Positions 15,483 through 26,400 of a stretch of DNA of 51,876 bases are shown in pieces. Within the stretch, counting starts at the first letter, position 1; each line of letters opens with the position of its first letter. The stretch comes from Thermoanaerobaculia bacterium. Lineage in GTDB: Bacteria > Acidobacteriota > Thermoanaerobaculia > Multivoradales > JAHZIX01. Both the position numbers and the translations under genes were made by a program. A model generated the notes under the pieces. That model was given only the letters and a program-made list of their open reading frames with translations, was not told where the DNA came from and searched no databases. The DNA is taken from contig JALXFE010000334.1 in assembly GCA_027069135.1 (NCBI GenBank), positions 1 to 51,876 of the forward strand, written 5' to 3'.

Positions 15483-18400
15483 GCTTGCTGGGACTCCTTC
15501 GAGAGCTCGAGGATCTGGGCGTCCAGGTCTGGGCTGAAGACGGGCGGATCCGCTACCGGGGATCCCAGGAGACGCTGACGCCGGAGCTGTTGTCTCGCCT
15601 CCGAGACAGCAAGGCGGAGCTCCTCGGCCTGCTGGCGCAAGAAGAAGATCCGATTCTTCCGGCCCCCCGCGACGGGGACCTTCCCCTTTCCTTCAATCAG
15701 GCCCAGCTCTGGTTGCTGGCCCAGCTCAAGCCGACCAGCGGCGCGTACAACGAAGCCGCGGAATTAGAGCTCGAGGGAGACCTGCATCTGGCTGCTCTCC
15801 ATCAGGCGTTGCAGGAGATCGTGCGGCGCCATGAAGTTCTGCGCACGACGTTCCCGAGCCGCCGAGGACAGCCTTACCAACAAGTTGCGCCGACCTGGAT
15901 CCTGGACCTGCCGCTGGTCGATCTCATCCGTCTTTCCCCGGAAGAGCGGACGCACCAGCTGAGACGGCTGGAAACCCAGGCGGCGCGGCGACCCTTCGAC
16001 CTCGTCGTGGGCCCCCTGCTGCGCTTGCTCCTGGTGCGCCGCGGATCCCGAGAGCACGTCCTCCAGATCATTCTCCATCACCTGATCCACGACGGGGAGT
16101 CGATGAAGGTCTTGGCGGCCGAGTTAGCGGAGCTCTACGGTACCTACCGAGAAGGCAGATCGAGCTCCTTGCCGGAACCGAAGATCCAATATGCGGACTT
16201 CGCCGTCTGGCAGCGTCGGCGGGTTCGGGGGGATCTCCTGCGGCGAGAACAGGAGTACTGGCGGGGGCGGATGGAAGGGGCAGAGGAAGTTCTGATGCTG
16301 CCGTTTGACGGTGGGCGCGGCAAGGATGCAGGGGATACCGGATCGCGCCGGTCTGTATGCCTGACAGAAAAGCTGACGGCTGCGGCGCGGCGTTTTGCCG
16401 CTGACCAGGGGTCCACCCTCTACATGGTGCTCCTGGCGGGTTGGTTCGCCCTGCTCCACCGGTTGACCGGCCAACAGAGGATCAGCGTCGGAGTCCCCCG
16501 GTCCGGTCGACTCCGGTCGTCACTGGAAGGGATGTTGGGCTTCGTCGTCAACACGCAGGTCTTGGTGGCGGAAGTCTCTCCTTCGTTAGGTTTTGCCGGT
16601 CTTTTGGATCAGGTCCGGGAGGCCGTTCTCGGCGCCGAGGCCCACGGTGAGCTTCCGTTCCAGCTCCTCTTGGAGGAGCTTCGTCCCCAGCGCCACGAGG
16701 GGGTCCATCCTCTCTTCCAGGTCATGTTCGCCTTCCAGGAGGATCCACGGGATGCTGTGCGGCTGCCGGGCCTGGACCTGCGGTTGCGGCAGCTGGGCAA
16801 CGGCTCCGCCAAATTCGATCTGGATTTCTCCCTCGTGGACGAGGGCCAGCGCGTCGAAGGGTATTTGGAGTACCCGTCGGGCCTGTTTCACGAGACCACT
16901 ATCGAGGGATTCCTGGCGCTCTATCAGCGGCTTCTCACCACCGGGATCAAAGAGCCTCGGCAGCCGGTGACGGCATTTGATCTCCTCCGGGAAGAGGAGC
17001 GTCGAGGGCTTCTCGAATTGGGAGGAAGCAACGATTCGGCGACCCCGCCGGCGACCCTCCACGGTCTGTTTCGCCAATGGGCCCAGCGAACGCCCGCGGC
17101 GCCGGCGCTGACGACGGATGCCGGCACCCTCACCTATGGAGCCCTGGACTCCCTCACCGATCGGTTGGCTGGCGGGCTCCTCCGCCGGGGCCTTCGCCTC
17201 GGAGGTCGTGCCGCCTTGTTGCTGGACGATCCCCGGAGCCAGGTGCTGGCCCTTCTGGCGGTCCTCAAAGCAGGAGGGGTTTTCGTCTTTGTAGATCCTT
17301 CGGTGCCGGAGCCACGGCGACTGCGGATCCTCGAGGAAGCGGGCGCGGACCTGGTCCTGGACCGAGATTTCATGGAAGAGGTCCTCGAAAGCTCGAGGGA
17401 ATCGGCTTCGGCCCAAGAGGAACTTCCGGTGGTCTCTCCCGAGTTTCCAGCCTACCTGGCGTTTACTTCCGGATCTACCGGCAGGCCGAAGGGGATTCTC
17501 CAGACCCACCGCAGCTTCGGACAATTTCTTGTCTGGCAGGCCCGGGAGTTCGGTTTCGAAGCCGGCACCCGTCTCTGTCAATGGGCGACCTCCACCTATG
17601 ATGCCGCTTATTGCGAAATTCTCGGAGCTCTGTGCTTCGGTGCGACCCTCTGTGCACCACCAAGGCAGACCCGCCACGATCCAAGGCGGCTCGTCGACTG
17701 GTTGGAACGGGAGCGGGTGACAGCTTTGCAGGTCGTCCCCAGCTTCTTCAGGCAGCTACTGGGAGTCTTGAAACGGCGCTGCGGAGAGGAGGGGATTCCG
17801 GGGGATCTCCTACCGGACCTCGAGACCGTTCTGCTGGCGGGAGAAGTGCTGGCAGGGGATCTGGTTCGGGGGTGGGCCGGTAAGAGCCCAGGAGCGCCAC
17901 CCATCTTCAACCTCTACGGCCCCAGCGAGATTGTTCTGGCGACCTGGTTCGATACCCGTGAGCTCGGCGAAGACGATGCCACCGCCGCCATCGGCAGGCC
18001 TATCGAGGGCCGGCAGGTCATCCTTCTCGACAGCTCCAGCTCCCTTTGCCCTCGGGGGTGCATGGGAAGGATCTTCGTCCGCAGCCAATTCCTCACCCTC
18101 GGCTATTTCGGGCGACCACGGGAGACGGCGGAGAGCTACCTTCCAGACCCGTTCTCTGACCGCCCCGGGGAGCGCATCTACAGCACCGGCGACCTGGGCC
18201 GTTGGTCTGTCCGGGGCGTCTTGGAGTTCCACGGTCGAGCCGACCAACAAGTCAAGGTCCGGGGAATGCGGGTGGATCTGCGGGAAGTGGAGTCTGTCCT
18301 CTGCCGGTATCCGGGAGTGTCGGAATGCGCTGTGGACCTCCAGGGGCCCGGTGGCCTGACCCGCTACATCGCCGCTTTCCTGGTGGTGGATGGAGACCTG

Positions 18401-18916
18401 GACCAGGAAGCACTTCGAGCCTTCAGTCAGCTCCACCTACCCCAGCACATGGTGCCGGCAGTTTTTCCCCAGTTACCTGCCTTGCCCCGCACCACAACGG
18501 GAAAAATCGACCGTAGAGCACTCCCTACTACAGAGGTGCTTCCTTCGAATTCCGGTTCCCAGGCTCCGAGAACGCCGTTGGAGGCCCGTGTCGCATCCTG
18601 GTGGTGCGAAGAGCTGAAAGTCGGGTCGGTGGGTGTTACGGACAATTTCTTCTCCCTCGGAGGAAATTCCCTCCTGGCAGTTCAACTGGCCCATCGCATC
18701 TCCGAGGAAACGGGGGTCGACTTGACTCTGGCGGAGCTCTTGGAGAATCCCACGGTTGCCGGCGCAGCGCTCAGGGTGGAGCAACGGCAGAAGGAGGAGC
18801 AAGATCGCACAGCGCAGCTTCTGGAACAGGTACAAGAGCTATCAGATCAGGAGGTAGAGCGGTTGTTGGCATTGGAAGAAGCCCAGGCATTGGATCTCAA
18901 AGGGGATGGAGCGTGA
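15479..18916 (+). CDS. NRPS module 1: TubC docking-C-A-PCP
   Basis: 1145 residues. Residues 1-54 are a TubC-type N-terminal docking domain (LLRELEDLGVQVWAEDGRIR and the following helices), which in tubulysin-like systems receives the C-terminus of the preceding synthase. C about 62-490 with HHLIHDG (200-206), intact. A about 515-1010 with TSGSTGRPKG near 664. PCP about 1025-1100 with GGNS (Ser1064). My by-eye specificity positions (235, 236, 239, 278, 299, 301, 322, 330, 331 in PheA numbering) are D A C Q L A L L A. This is not a standard proteinogenic code. It recalls, from memory only, codes of beta-amino-acid-activating domains such as SgcC1. The next gene is a MIO enzyme, which would fit. 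It should acylate its residue with the lipid from the PKS. It overlaps its neighbours by 4 nt on both sides. Confidence 0.92.
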   Translation: MSLLGLLRELEDLGVQVWAEDGRIRYRGSQETLTPELLSRLRDSKAELLGLLAQEEDPILPAPRDGDLPLSFNQAQLWLLAQLKPTSGAYNEAAELELEGDLHLAALHQALQEIVRRHEVLRTTFPSRRGQPYQQVAPTWILDLPLVDLIRLSPEERTHQLRRLETQAARRPFDLVVGPLLRLLLVRRGSREHVLQIILHHLIHDGESMKVLAAELAELYGTYREGRSSSLPEPKIQYADFAVWQRRRVRGDLLRREQEYWRGRMEGAEEVLMLPFDGGRGKDAGDTGSRRSVCLTEKLTAAARRFAADQGSTLYMVLLAGWFALLHRLTGQQRISVGVPRSGRLRSSLEGMLGFVVNTQVLVAEVSPSLGFAGLLDQVREAVLGAEAHGELPFQLLLEELRPQRHEGVHPLFQVMFAFQEDPRDAVRLPGLDLRLRQLGNGSAKFDLDFSLVDEGQRVEGYLEYPSGLFHETTIEGFLALYQRLLTTGIKEPRQPVTAFDLLREEERRGLLELGGSNDSATPPATLHGLFRQWAQRTPAAPALTTDAGTLTYGALDSLTDRLAGGLLRRGLRLGGRAALLLDDPRSQVLALLAVLKAGGVFVFVDPSVPEPRRLRILEEAGADLVLDRDFMEEVLESSRESASAQEELPVVSPEFPAYLAFTSGSTGRPKGILQTHRSFGQFLVWQAREFGFEAGTRLCQWATSTYDAAYCEILGALCFGATLCAPPRQTRHDPRRLVDWLERERVTALQVVPSFFRQLLGVLKRRCGEEGIPGDLLPDLETVLLAGEVLAGDLVRGWAGKSPGAPPIFNLYGPSEIVLATWFDTRELGEDDATAAIGRPIEGRQVILLDSSSSLCPRGCMGRIFVRSQFLTLGYFGRPRETAESYLPDPFSDRPGERIYSTGDLGRWSVRGVLEFHGRADQQVKVRGMRVDLREVESVLCRYPGVSECAVDLQGPGGLTRYIAAFLVVDGDLDQEALRAFSQLHLPQHMVPAVFPQLPALPRTTTGKIDRRALPTTEVLPSNSGSQAPRTPLEARVASWWCEELKVGSVGVTDNFFSLGGNSLLAVQLAHRISEETGVDLTLAELLENPTVAGAALRVEQRQKEEQDRTAQLLEQVQELSDQEVERLLALEEAQALDLKGDGA

Positions 18917-20469
18917 ACACGGCAAAAAAAGAGCACCTACTGAGCCTCGGAACGTATTCGCTGGAAGATCTGCGAGATCTCGTAGAGGGTCGGCCAACCT
19001 TGTCTTTGTCATCGGAGGTGGCGGAGAAGATTCAGGCCGGCGCCGACTATGTCCAGCGCAAAGCAATGGAAGATGTCTATATTTATGGAGTAAATACCGG
19101 TTTTGGATCTTTGTGCGAAACCAGGGTTCTGCCTTCAGAGGTGGAGCTTCTACAATATAATCACGTGGTCTCTCATGCCTGCGGCGTCGGTCCAGTGGTT
19201 TCGGAAGAGATCTCTCGACTCACCTTATTGATCAAATTACTGACTTTCCGCTCCGGTCATACCGGGGTCAGTGTAACGACGGTTCAGCGCCTCTTGGATC
19301 TGTGGAACCATGGGCTCATTCCTGCTATCCCAAAGAAAGGAACCGTGGGTGCCAGCGGTGACCTGGCTCCTCTCGCTCATCTGGCTCTTCCTCTCCTGGG
19401 ACAGGGGCAGGTATTTCATGACGGCGCCTTGATCTCCGGTGAGGAGGCTCTCGGGAAACTTGGGTACGGGCCACTTCGCCTCAAGGCCAAGGAGGGGCTC
19501 GCCCTGACCAACGGAGTGCAGTACATCAACGCATATGCTGCCGAGGCCCTGGCGACTTTTGGTGACCTGGTAGCCGCGGGAGAGGTCATCGCGGCTTTGA
19601 GCCTGCAGGCCTACAGCGCTTCGGAGACCTTCTATCAATCTCTCTATCACTCGACCTCCCGCCACCGGGAGCGGCATCAGGTGGCACGCAATATCCAACG
19701 TCTTGTGGAAGGTAGTAACCATTTCCGATTGCCGAGTTGTAACAACTCGAAGCAGGATCCGTATTCTTTTCGCTGTATTCCCCAGGTTCACGGGGCCATC
19801 CGGCAGGCCTACGACTTTGGATACCGCGTCATCGAGGATGAGGTGAATGGAGTTTCCGACAACCCTCTCTTCTTTCCCGAAGAGGATAGGGTGCTCTTCG
19901 GAGGCAACCTCCATGGGGAGTCCACCGCCATGGCCTTGGATTTCATGGCCATCGCGGCTTCCGAGCTCTCCAGTATTTCGGAGCGGCGTACCTATCTTCT
20001 GTTGTCGGGAACCCGGGGGCTGCCGGATTTTCTAGTCGGAAAGCCCGGCGTAAATTCCGGCTTCATGATCACTCAATACACCTCCGCAGCGTTGGTCAAC
20101 CAAAACAAGGTCCTGGCGAGCCCGGCCTGTGTGGACACGATTTCCACCTGCCAGCTCCAGGAGGATCACGTCAGCATGGGGGGTACTTCAGCTTACAAAT
20201 TGCAGGAGATCCTGGAGAACTGCGAGTACGTCCTCGGGATCGAGTTGGTGAATGCGGTTCAAGCTTCGGAGCTCAACGAGGAGTTGGAGTTATCTCCCGT
20301 TACGGCAAGGATCAGAGAGGAATTCCGCCGGCACATCGAGCCTCTTGGAAAGGACCGAGCCATGAGCGAGGACCTGGAGCGGGCTCGGGACTTCGTGCGC
20401 GAACATCGCCGTGAGTGGCGCCGATGGTTGGACGATCCGTCGGCCAAGAAAGTTCTGAAAGGAGATTGA
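18913..20469 (+). CDS. MIO-cofactor aromatic amino acid lyase/aminomutase, histidine ammonia-lyase-like
   Basis: 518 residues from GTG 18913, which overlaps the preceding stop (GTGA). The self-forming MIO cofactor triad is Ala147-Ser148-Gly149 in VGASGDLAPLAH. Active-site features match HAL: Tyr58 (IYGVNTGFG), the SH selectivity pair Ser87-His88, and QEDHVSMG with Glu417, the residue that binds the imidazole in HAL. Tyrosine and phenylalanine lyases usually have HL or FL at the first pair and NQD at the second. SgcC4-type tyrosine aminomutases also have SH but carry NQD. So histidine to urocanate, or a 2,3-aminomutase variant, is most likely by residues. No other hut gene is nearby and it sits between two NRPS genes, so a role in supplying or altering a building block is inferred. 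About the usual HAL length, with no truncation. Confidence 0.88.
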   Translation: MNTAKKEHLLSLGTYSLEDLRDLVEGRPTLSLSSEVAEKIQAGADYVQRKAMEDVYIYGVNTGFGSLCETRVLPSEVELLQYNHVVSHACGVGPVVSEEISRLTLLIKLLTFRSGHTGVSVTTVQRLLDLWNHGLIPAIPKKGTVGASGDLAPLAHLALPLLGQGQVFHDGALISGEEALGKLGYGPLRLKAKEGLALTNGVQYINAYAAEALATFGDLVAAGEVIAALSLQAYSASETFYQSLYHSTSRHRERHQVARNIQRLVEGSNHFRLPSCNNSKQDPYSFRCIPQVHGAIRQAYDFGYRVIEDEVNGVSDNPLFFPEEDRVLFGGNLHGESTAMALDFMAIAASELSSISERRTYLLLSGTRGLPDFLVGKPGVNSGFMITQYTSAALVNQNKVLASPACVDTISTCQLQEDHVSMGGTSAYKLQEILENCEYVLGIELVNAVQASELNEELELSPVTARIREEFRRHIEPLGKDRAMSEDLERARDFVREHRREWRRWLDDPSAKKVLKGD

Positions 20470-20479
20470 AAACCGATCC

Positions 20480-23400
20480 ATGAGCTCCGCCCATCCCGAT
20501 AATGCCACTCCTCGGCTGAGCCCCCAGCGGCTCAAGCTGTTGAAGCTTCTGATGAAGAAGCAGGAGGGAGCCGTGGGCCCGGCCCAGGAGGCTCGAGAAA
20601 GGCAAGGATCCCGTCCCTTGACCGAGGGACAGCGGGGCCTATGGCTTTCGGAAGAAGCCTCCCAGCGGGCCAGCTACAACATTCCGGCGACGGCACGACT
20701 GGTGGGTGACCTGAATTTCGAGGCGCTGAAAGCAGCCCTTTCCCAGACCCTTCAACGGCACCAGATTCTGCGCACGGTCTATCGCCAGGAGAACGGAGAG
20801 CCGGTTCAGGTGGTACTGCCTTCCGTCGCTGCGGAGCTGCCCCTTATCGATCTGGAAGGTATGCCTCGGAAGATTCGGGAGGACCTCGCCCGAGCCTTGG
20901 CGGAGGGGGAGCTGAGCCGCAGCTTTTGCCTCGATGAGGGACCGGTTCTGCGCACTCTTCTTTTGCGTCTTCGGCCGCGAGAGCATTGGCTGATCTTGAC
21001 GGTCCACCATATCGCCGCGGACCGCTGGTCCATGGGGATTCTCCTACGGGACCTTGGCCTGGCCTATTGGCGGCAGGCCGAGCCTTCCCGGAGCCCACCG
21101 CCGGAAAGGGCTCCAGCGCAATTCGCGACCTTTGCCCGTTGGCAGCGAGAGCACCTTCGGGGTGAGCTGGTGGAAACGCTGTTGGATCGGTGGAAACGGC
21201 GCTTCGAGGGAGTCTCTCCAGTGCTGGAGCTTCCCCTGGACCGGCCCCGGCCATCGATCCCTACCCGGCGAGCGGGCCGTCAAAGGCTCGTGCTGGGAAC
21301 CGGAATAAGAGTGGTTCTGGAAGGCCTCGCCCGAGAGCTGGAGGTGAGTCTCTTTTCGGTCCTCCTGGCAGCTTTTCAGGGTTTCCTATCCCGCATCTCC
21401 GGAGAGCATCAGATCACGGTCGGAACGCCGGTAGCGGGGCGCCAGCGGCCTGAATTTCAAGGCGTCATCGGCTTTCTTGCAAACACCGTGGCCCTTACCC
21501 AGGACCTGGATCCGGCGGCGACGTTTTCGGATCTCGCCCGACAGACCGGCCGCACCGTGAAGGAAGCTCTGGCGGATCAGGATCTGCCGTTCTTCCAGCT
21601 GGCGCGGGCCCTTCGGCCGGCGGCCTCCCCTTCCTGTCATCCGATCTATCAAGTGATGTTCGCCTTCAGGGACCTGGACGTTCCCGTACCAGGGCTGCCG
21701 GGGCTCAAGGTAACGCTCTTGGAAGACCTCCATCCCTTGGCCACCCCCGTCGACCTGACCCTGGTCTTGGCTCCCCACGGCGAGACGTTGGCCGCCACCT
21801 GGGAGTTCAGTACCGAGCTCCTCGAACCCTCGACGGTCGAGAGCTGGGCCCGACTCTTCGGGCGTTGGGTCGAAGAGATTGCTGCGGCACCGGGATCAGC
21901 TATCGGACGGCTCCCCTTGCTGAGCCCGGAGGAGGAACGAGAGATCGTTTCTGTGGGCCGAGGTGGGATGGAAAGACCTTCCTCCCAGCTGCTTCATGAG
22001 GCCTTCCGGAAGGTGGCCCGGCAGCGCCCGGATGCCGTTGCCGTGGACGCGGAGTCAGGAGCCTTGACCTTCCGCGGTCTGGAGGAGCGGGCAGAGTCCT
22101 TGGCTCATCACCTGGAAGCTTTCTGTAGTGGCCCGGAGGTACCGATTGCGGTTCGGCTCGTCCCCGGAGCAGACCTCGTCGTCGCCCTTCTGGGGATTCT
22201 CCGGGCCGGCGGAGTCTACCTACCGATCGACTCGGAGACACCACAGGAACGACTAGCTTTCCTGCTGGAGGTTGCCGGGGCCGGAGCCCTGATAGGGAGT
22301 GGCCCAGGCCCCGAGGGCCTGTCTGTGCCCTACCTGGATCTTCGAACTGCGGTGGTCGCCGGCCCCAGGCCCTTGGCGGCGACTCGGGGAACCGGAGGAT
22401 CGTTCGGCCGGGTCGGTCCGGGAAGTCTCGCCTATCTGATCTTCACTTCGGGCTCCACCGGTCTGCCAAAGGCCGTCGGCGTTTCCCATGGTGTAGCGAC
22501 GACCCATTTCCGAGCCTGGGGCAGGCTCCAGGGCTTTACGTCCCAAGACCGTGTCTGCCTCTTCGCTTCCCCGAGCTTCGATGTTTCCATCGAGCAGATT
22601 CTCGCTCCTCTGCTCGCCGGCGCCGCCCTGGTGCCTCGCCCTTCGCAGCTGCCTCCGGCAGAGGAGTTCGTCGCCTGGGTGGCGGCACGGAAGATCTCCG
22701 TGCTTTCGTTGCCGCCGGCCTATTGGAGCCAGCTGGTGGCCGTCTGGGAAGAGGATCCGGATGCCGGTCGCCTCCTTCGCATGGTGAATCCCGGTGGTGA
22801 TGTCCTGCCTCCTCGGGCGGCTCGGCGGTTCTGCGAAGCCTTGCCCCACGCCAGGTTGGTCAATGGCTACGGGCCGACGGAAACCGTCGTCACGGCGGCC
22901 TGTCACGACGTATCACAGCCTCGGGCAGGTGCCGCTGAGGGTGCCGAGGCCAGCCCCCAAGAGGTAGCCGCCCGCGTACCCATCGGCCGCCCGGTGCCCG
23001 GTCGGCGCCTCTACGTGGTGGACCGCCAGGGAGAGCTCCTGCCCTACGGGATTCCCGGTGAGCTGGCCGTAGGAGGGACCTTGTTGAGCCGCGGGTATCT
23101 TCACAGCCCGGCAGCTACGGCGGCCCGATTCGTTCCAGATCCCCTGGCCCGAGGGGCCGGGTCCAGGCGATACCTCACCGGGGACCGGGGGCGCTGGCTT
23201 GCAGGCGGAGGTCTCGACTTCCTGGGACGCGGCGATTTCCAGGTCAAGATCCGTGGCTTCCGCATCGAATTGGGAGAAGTGGAGGCTGCCCTATGCCGTG
23301 TGGAAGGAGTGAAAGAGGCTGTGGTCTTGGGTCGAGCTGCGGACGGTGCCGGAGATCGCCTGGTGGCCTACGTCGCTACCGGTGGCCAGCCGGGCGTCTC

Positions 23401-26400
23401 TCTGGAAGCCGTGCGGCGAGAGCTGGGCCGATGGCTTCCCACCCATATGCTGCCGTCGGACCTTGTCCCCTTGACCCGCCTGCCGAGAACAGCCAGCGGC
23501 AAGGTGAATCGCCGGGCCTTGCCGGCGCCCTCGGCGATGCCGGAAGGTGCCCCCATCGACCTACCCAAGACCCGGGTACAGGCTCGGCTGGCGGAGCTGT
23601 GGGAGGAAGCATTGGGCCGCCCGGTGGGGGTCCACGAGAATTTTTTCCAACTCGGTGGAGACTCTATCCTCAGCCTGGGAATTGTCTCCAAGGGGGCCAA
23701 AGCCGGCCTCGCGTTGAAACCCGGACATTTCTTCTCCTATCCCACCATCGCTGAGATGGCCTCGGTGGTAGAGGTCAAGGAGGAGGGCGAGGCCGCTCGC
23801 CGGAACACGGTCTGGCCGGCGCCACTGACCGCGACCCAGGCGTGGTTCTTCGAACAGGGGTATGCCCAGCGGAATCACTGGAATCAGGCGGTGTTTCTGG
23901 AGCTCGAAGAGAACCCCGTCCCGGGGCATCTGCAACGAGCTCTCGATCTGCTGGTACGGCATCATGAGGCTCTGCGCCTCCGTTTCCGGCAGCAGGGTGG
24001 CGTCTGGATGCAGGAACCCGCCGCCGCCGGCGGGGCGTTCCTTGCGGTGGTCGATTTGGGTCCTCTGGAGGGCGAGAGCCACAAGGCCGCGGAATCGACG
24101 ATCTGCCATTGGGCTCAGAGCAGTCTGGAGATTCTTCGAGGCCCGGTCTTCCGGGCGGTGCTCTTTGCCGGATCGCCGGCGCGCCTTCTGCTGGTCGCGC
24201 ATCATCTGGTAGTGGACGGTGTCTCCTGGCGAATCCTCTTGAGCGATCTGGCCGCCGCTTTGGCTCAGCAGGCCCGAGGCGAGTCGCCTTCCCTGGCTCC
24301 GGCGACGGCATCCCTGGGAGATTGGACTCGGGGGCTCGCGGATCTTCTGGCTTCCCCCGCCCTGGCGAGCGATCTCGCTCATTGGCGGAAGATTTCCCGG
24401 CGAGAGGTGAAGGCCTTCTTGCCGGATGATCCGGCCGGGGAGTCCACCGTAGCGTCGTCGATGACGCTCTCCCGCCGCCTCGACGAAATCACGACGGCGG
24501 CCCTCCTGGGGCCGGCCTTGAAGCCCTATCGGGGCCGGGTTGACGAGCTTCTTCTCACCGCCCTGGTCATGGCATTTCAGGCTGAGGAGGGGATGGCCCA
24601 GCTACTCGTGGAAGTCGAGGGGCATGGCCGGGAGGATTTGGTGCCGGGACTCGATCTCAGCCGTACCGTCGGCTGGTTCACCAGTCGCTTTCCCTTGTTA
24701 TTGGGATCCGCCAGCGGTGTGACCACCGGCACCGATGAGGTCGGCGGAACTCGCGTGAGGGGCCTGGTCATCGCGGTCAAGGAAGAGCTTCGACGGACAC
24801 CTGGAAGGGGAGCGGGCTTCGGACTGCTGCGCTTCTTGGCTCCGGAGGAGACCACCAGACGCGCCTTGGGCGAGGGGCCGTTGCCATCCCTCACCTTCAA
24901 CTACCTGGGGCAGGCCGCCGGTTCCCTGGACGGTTGGCCGGCGAAGCTCCTGCCCTGGCAAGCCGGCCCGGAGTGCGGCCCGGAGAATCGGCTGCCGGCG
25001 GAGCTGGAAGTCGTCGCGATGGTGGTCGATGGCTCTTTGGAAATACGCTGGATTTTCAGCCGGCAGCGATTCGATACCCGTCGCCTGGAGAATCTGGCCC
25101 GGGCCTTCGAAGGGGCCGTCGGCCAGGTCGTGGCCCATTGTCTGAACTCGGAGGGGCCGGTGGCGACACCTTCGGATTTTCCCCTGGCGGGGCTCTCCCC
25201 CTCCCGCCTAGAGAATTTGGTGGAGGCCTTCGGTGTACCGGAGGACCTCTATCCGGTCTCGCCGGTACAGGGGGGGATGCTCTTCCACACTCTGGCTCAA
25301 CCGGGGGAAGGGCTCTATATCGAACAGCTGGTCTGCGATCTTCTCGGAGAACTGGACCTGGACTGCTTCCGGGCCGCCTGGGAGCAGGTCCTGAGCCACC
25401 ATGCGGTGCTGCGAACAGCCTTTCTCTGGCGGGACCTGGAGCGCCCCATGCAAGCCGTGGCACCGATGCCACCGCTATCCCTGAGAGTTCTGGACTGGTC
25501 CGCCTTGAAGGAGCACGAGGCAGCGGCCCGGGAGGAGGAGCTTCTCGAGGCAGACCGCATGCGGGGATTCGATCTGGCCCGGCCGCCGCTCTTGCGTCTC
25601 ACCCTGCTGCGGCGGGGCCAGAGGCGCCACCGCTTCGTCTGGACCGTTCATCACCTCCTTCTGGATGGGTGGTCGGAACCCGTCGTCCTGCAGGAAGTCT
25701 TCGCCGCTTATGGAGCTCGGGTCGCCGGCCAGCCGCTGGAGCTTTCCCCGCGGCGGCCTTTCCGCGACTACATCGCCTGGCTCGAGGCTCAGGATCCCGA
25801 TGGGGCTCAGCGCTTCTGGGAAGGGGTCTTACAAGGCTTTTCGGGGCTCCATCAGCTACCTGGCGGCGACGATCCGGGAAGCACCTTGCACCGGGAAGAG
25901 CAGCTCTCCTTGTCGCCGGAAGTCACGAGCTCTCTGATTGAGACCTGCCGCCGGGTGGGGTTGACGGCGAGCACTCCGGTCCAGGCCGCCTGGGCTCTGG
26001 TCTTGGCCCACCTGACCCGACAGAAGGACGTGGTTTTCGGCCTGACTCTGTCCGGCCGTCCTCCGGAGCTCAAGGGCGTGGAGGAGATGGTCGGCATGTT
26101 CCTCAACACCCTGCCCTGCCGAGTCCGGCTGAATCAGGAGGGCGCCCTGATCGAATGGCTGGAGGGTTTGCAGGGCAATACCGCCCGGCTCCTGCGCTAT
26201 GGGTCGAGCTCCCTGGCGGAGATCCAGGCGGCCTGGGGCGGCGGCTCGGGCAGCGGGCTCTTCGAGACCATCGTCGTCTTCATGAACCAGCCCGGCAGCC
26301 AGGGTCTCCAATCCTCCATGGCTGCCGGCGGTCTGCGGGTGGAGAGCGCTGAGGGAATCGAGCAGACGAATTATCCCCTGACGCTCACCGCCTTCACTCA

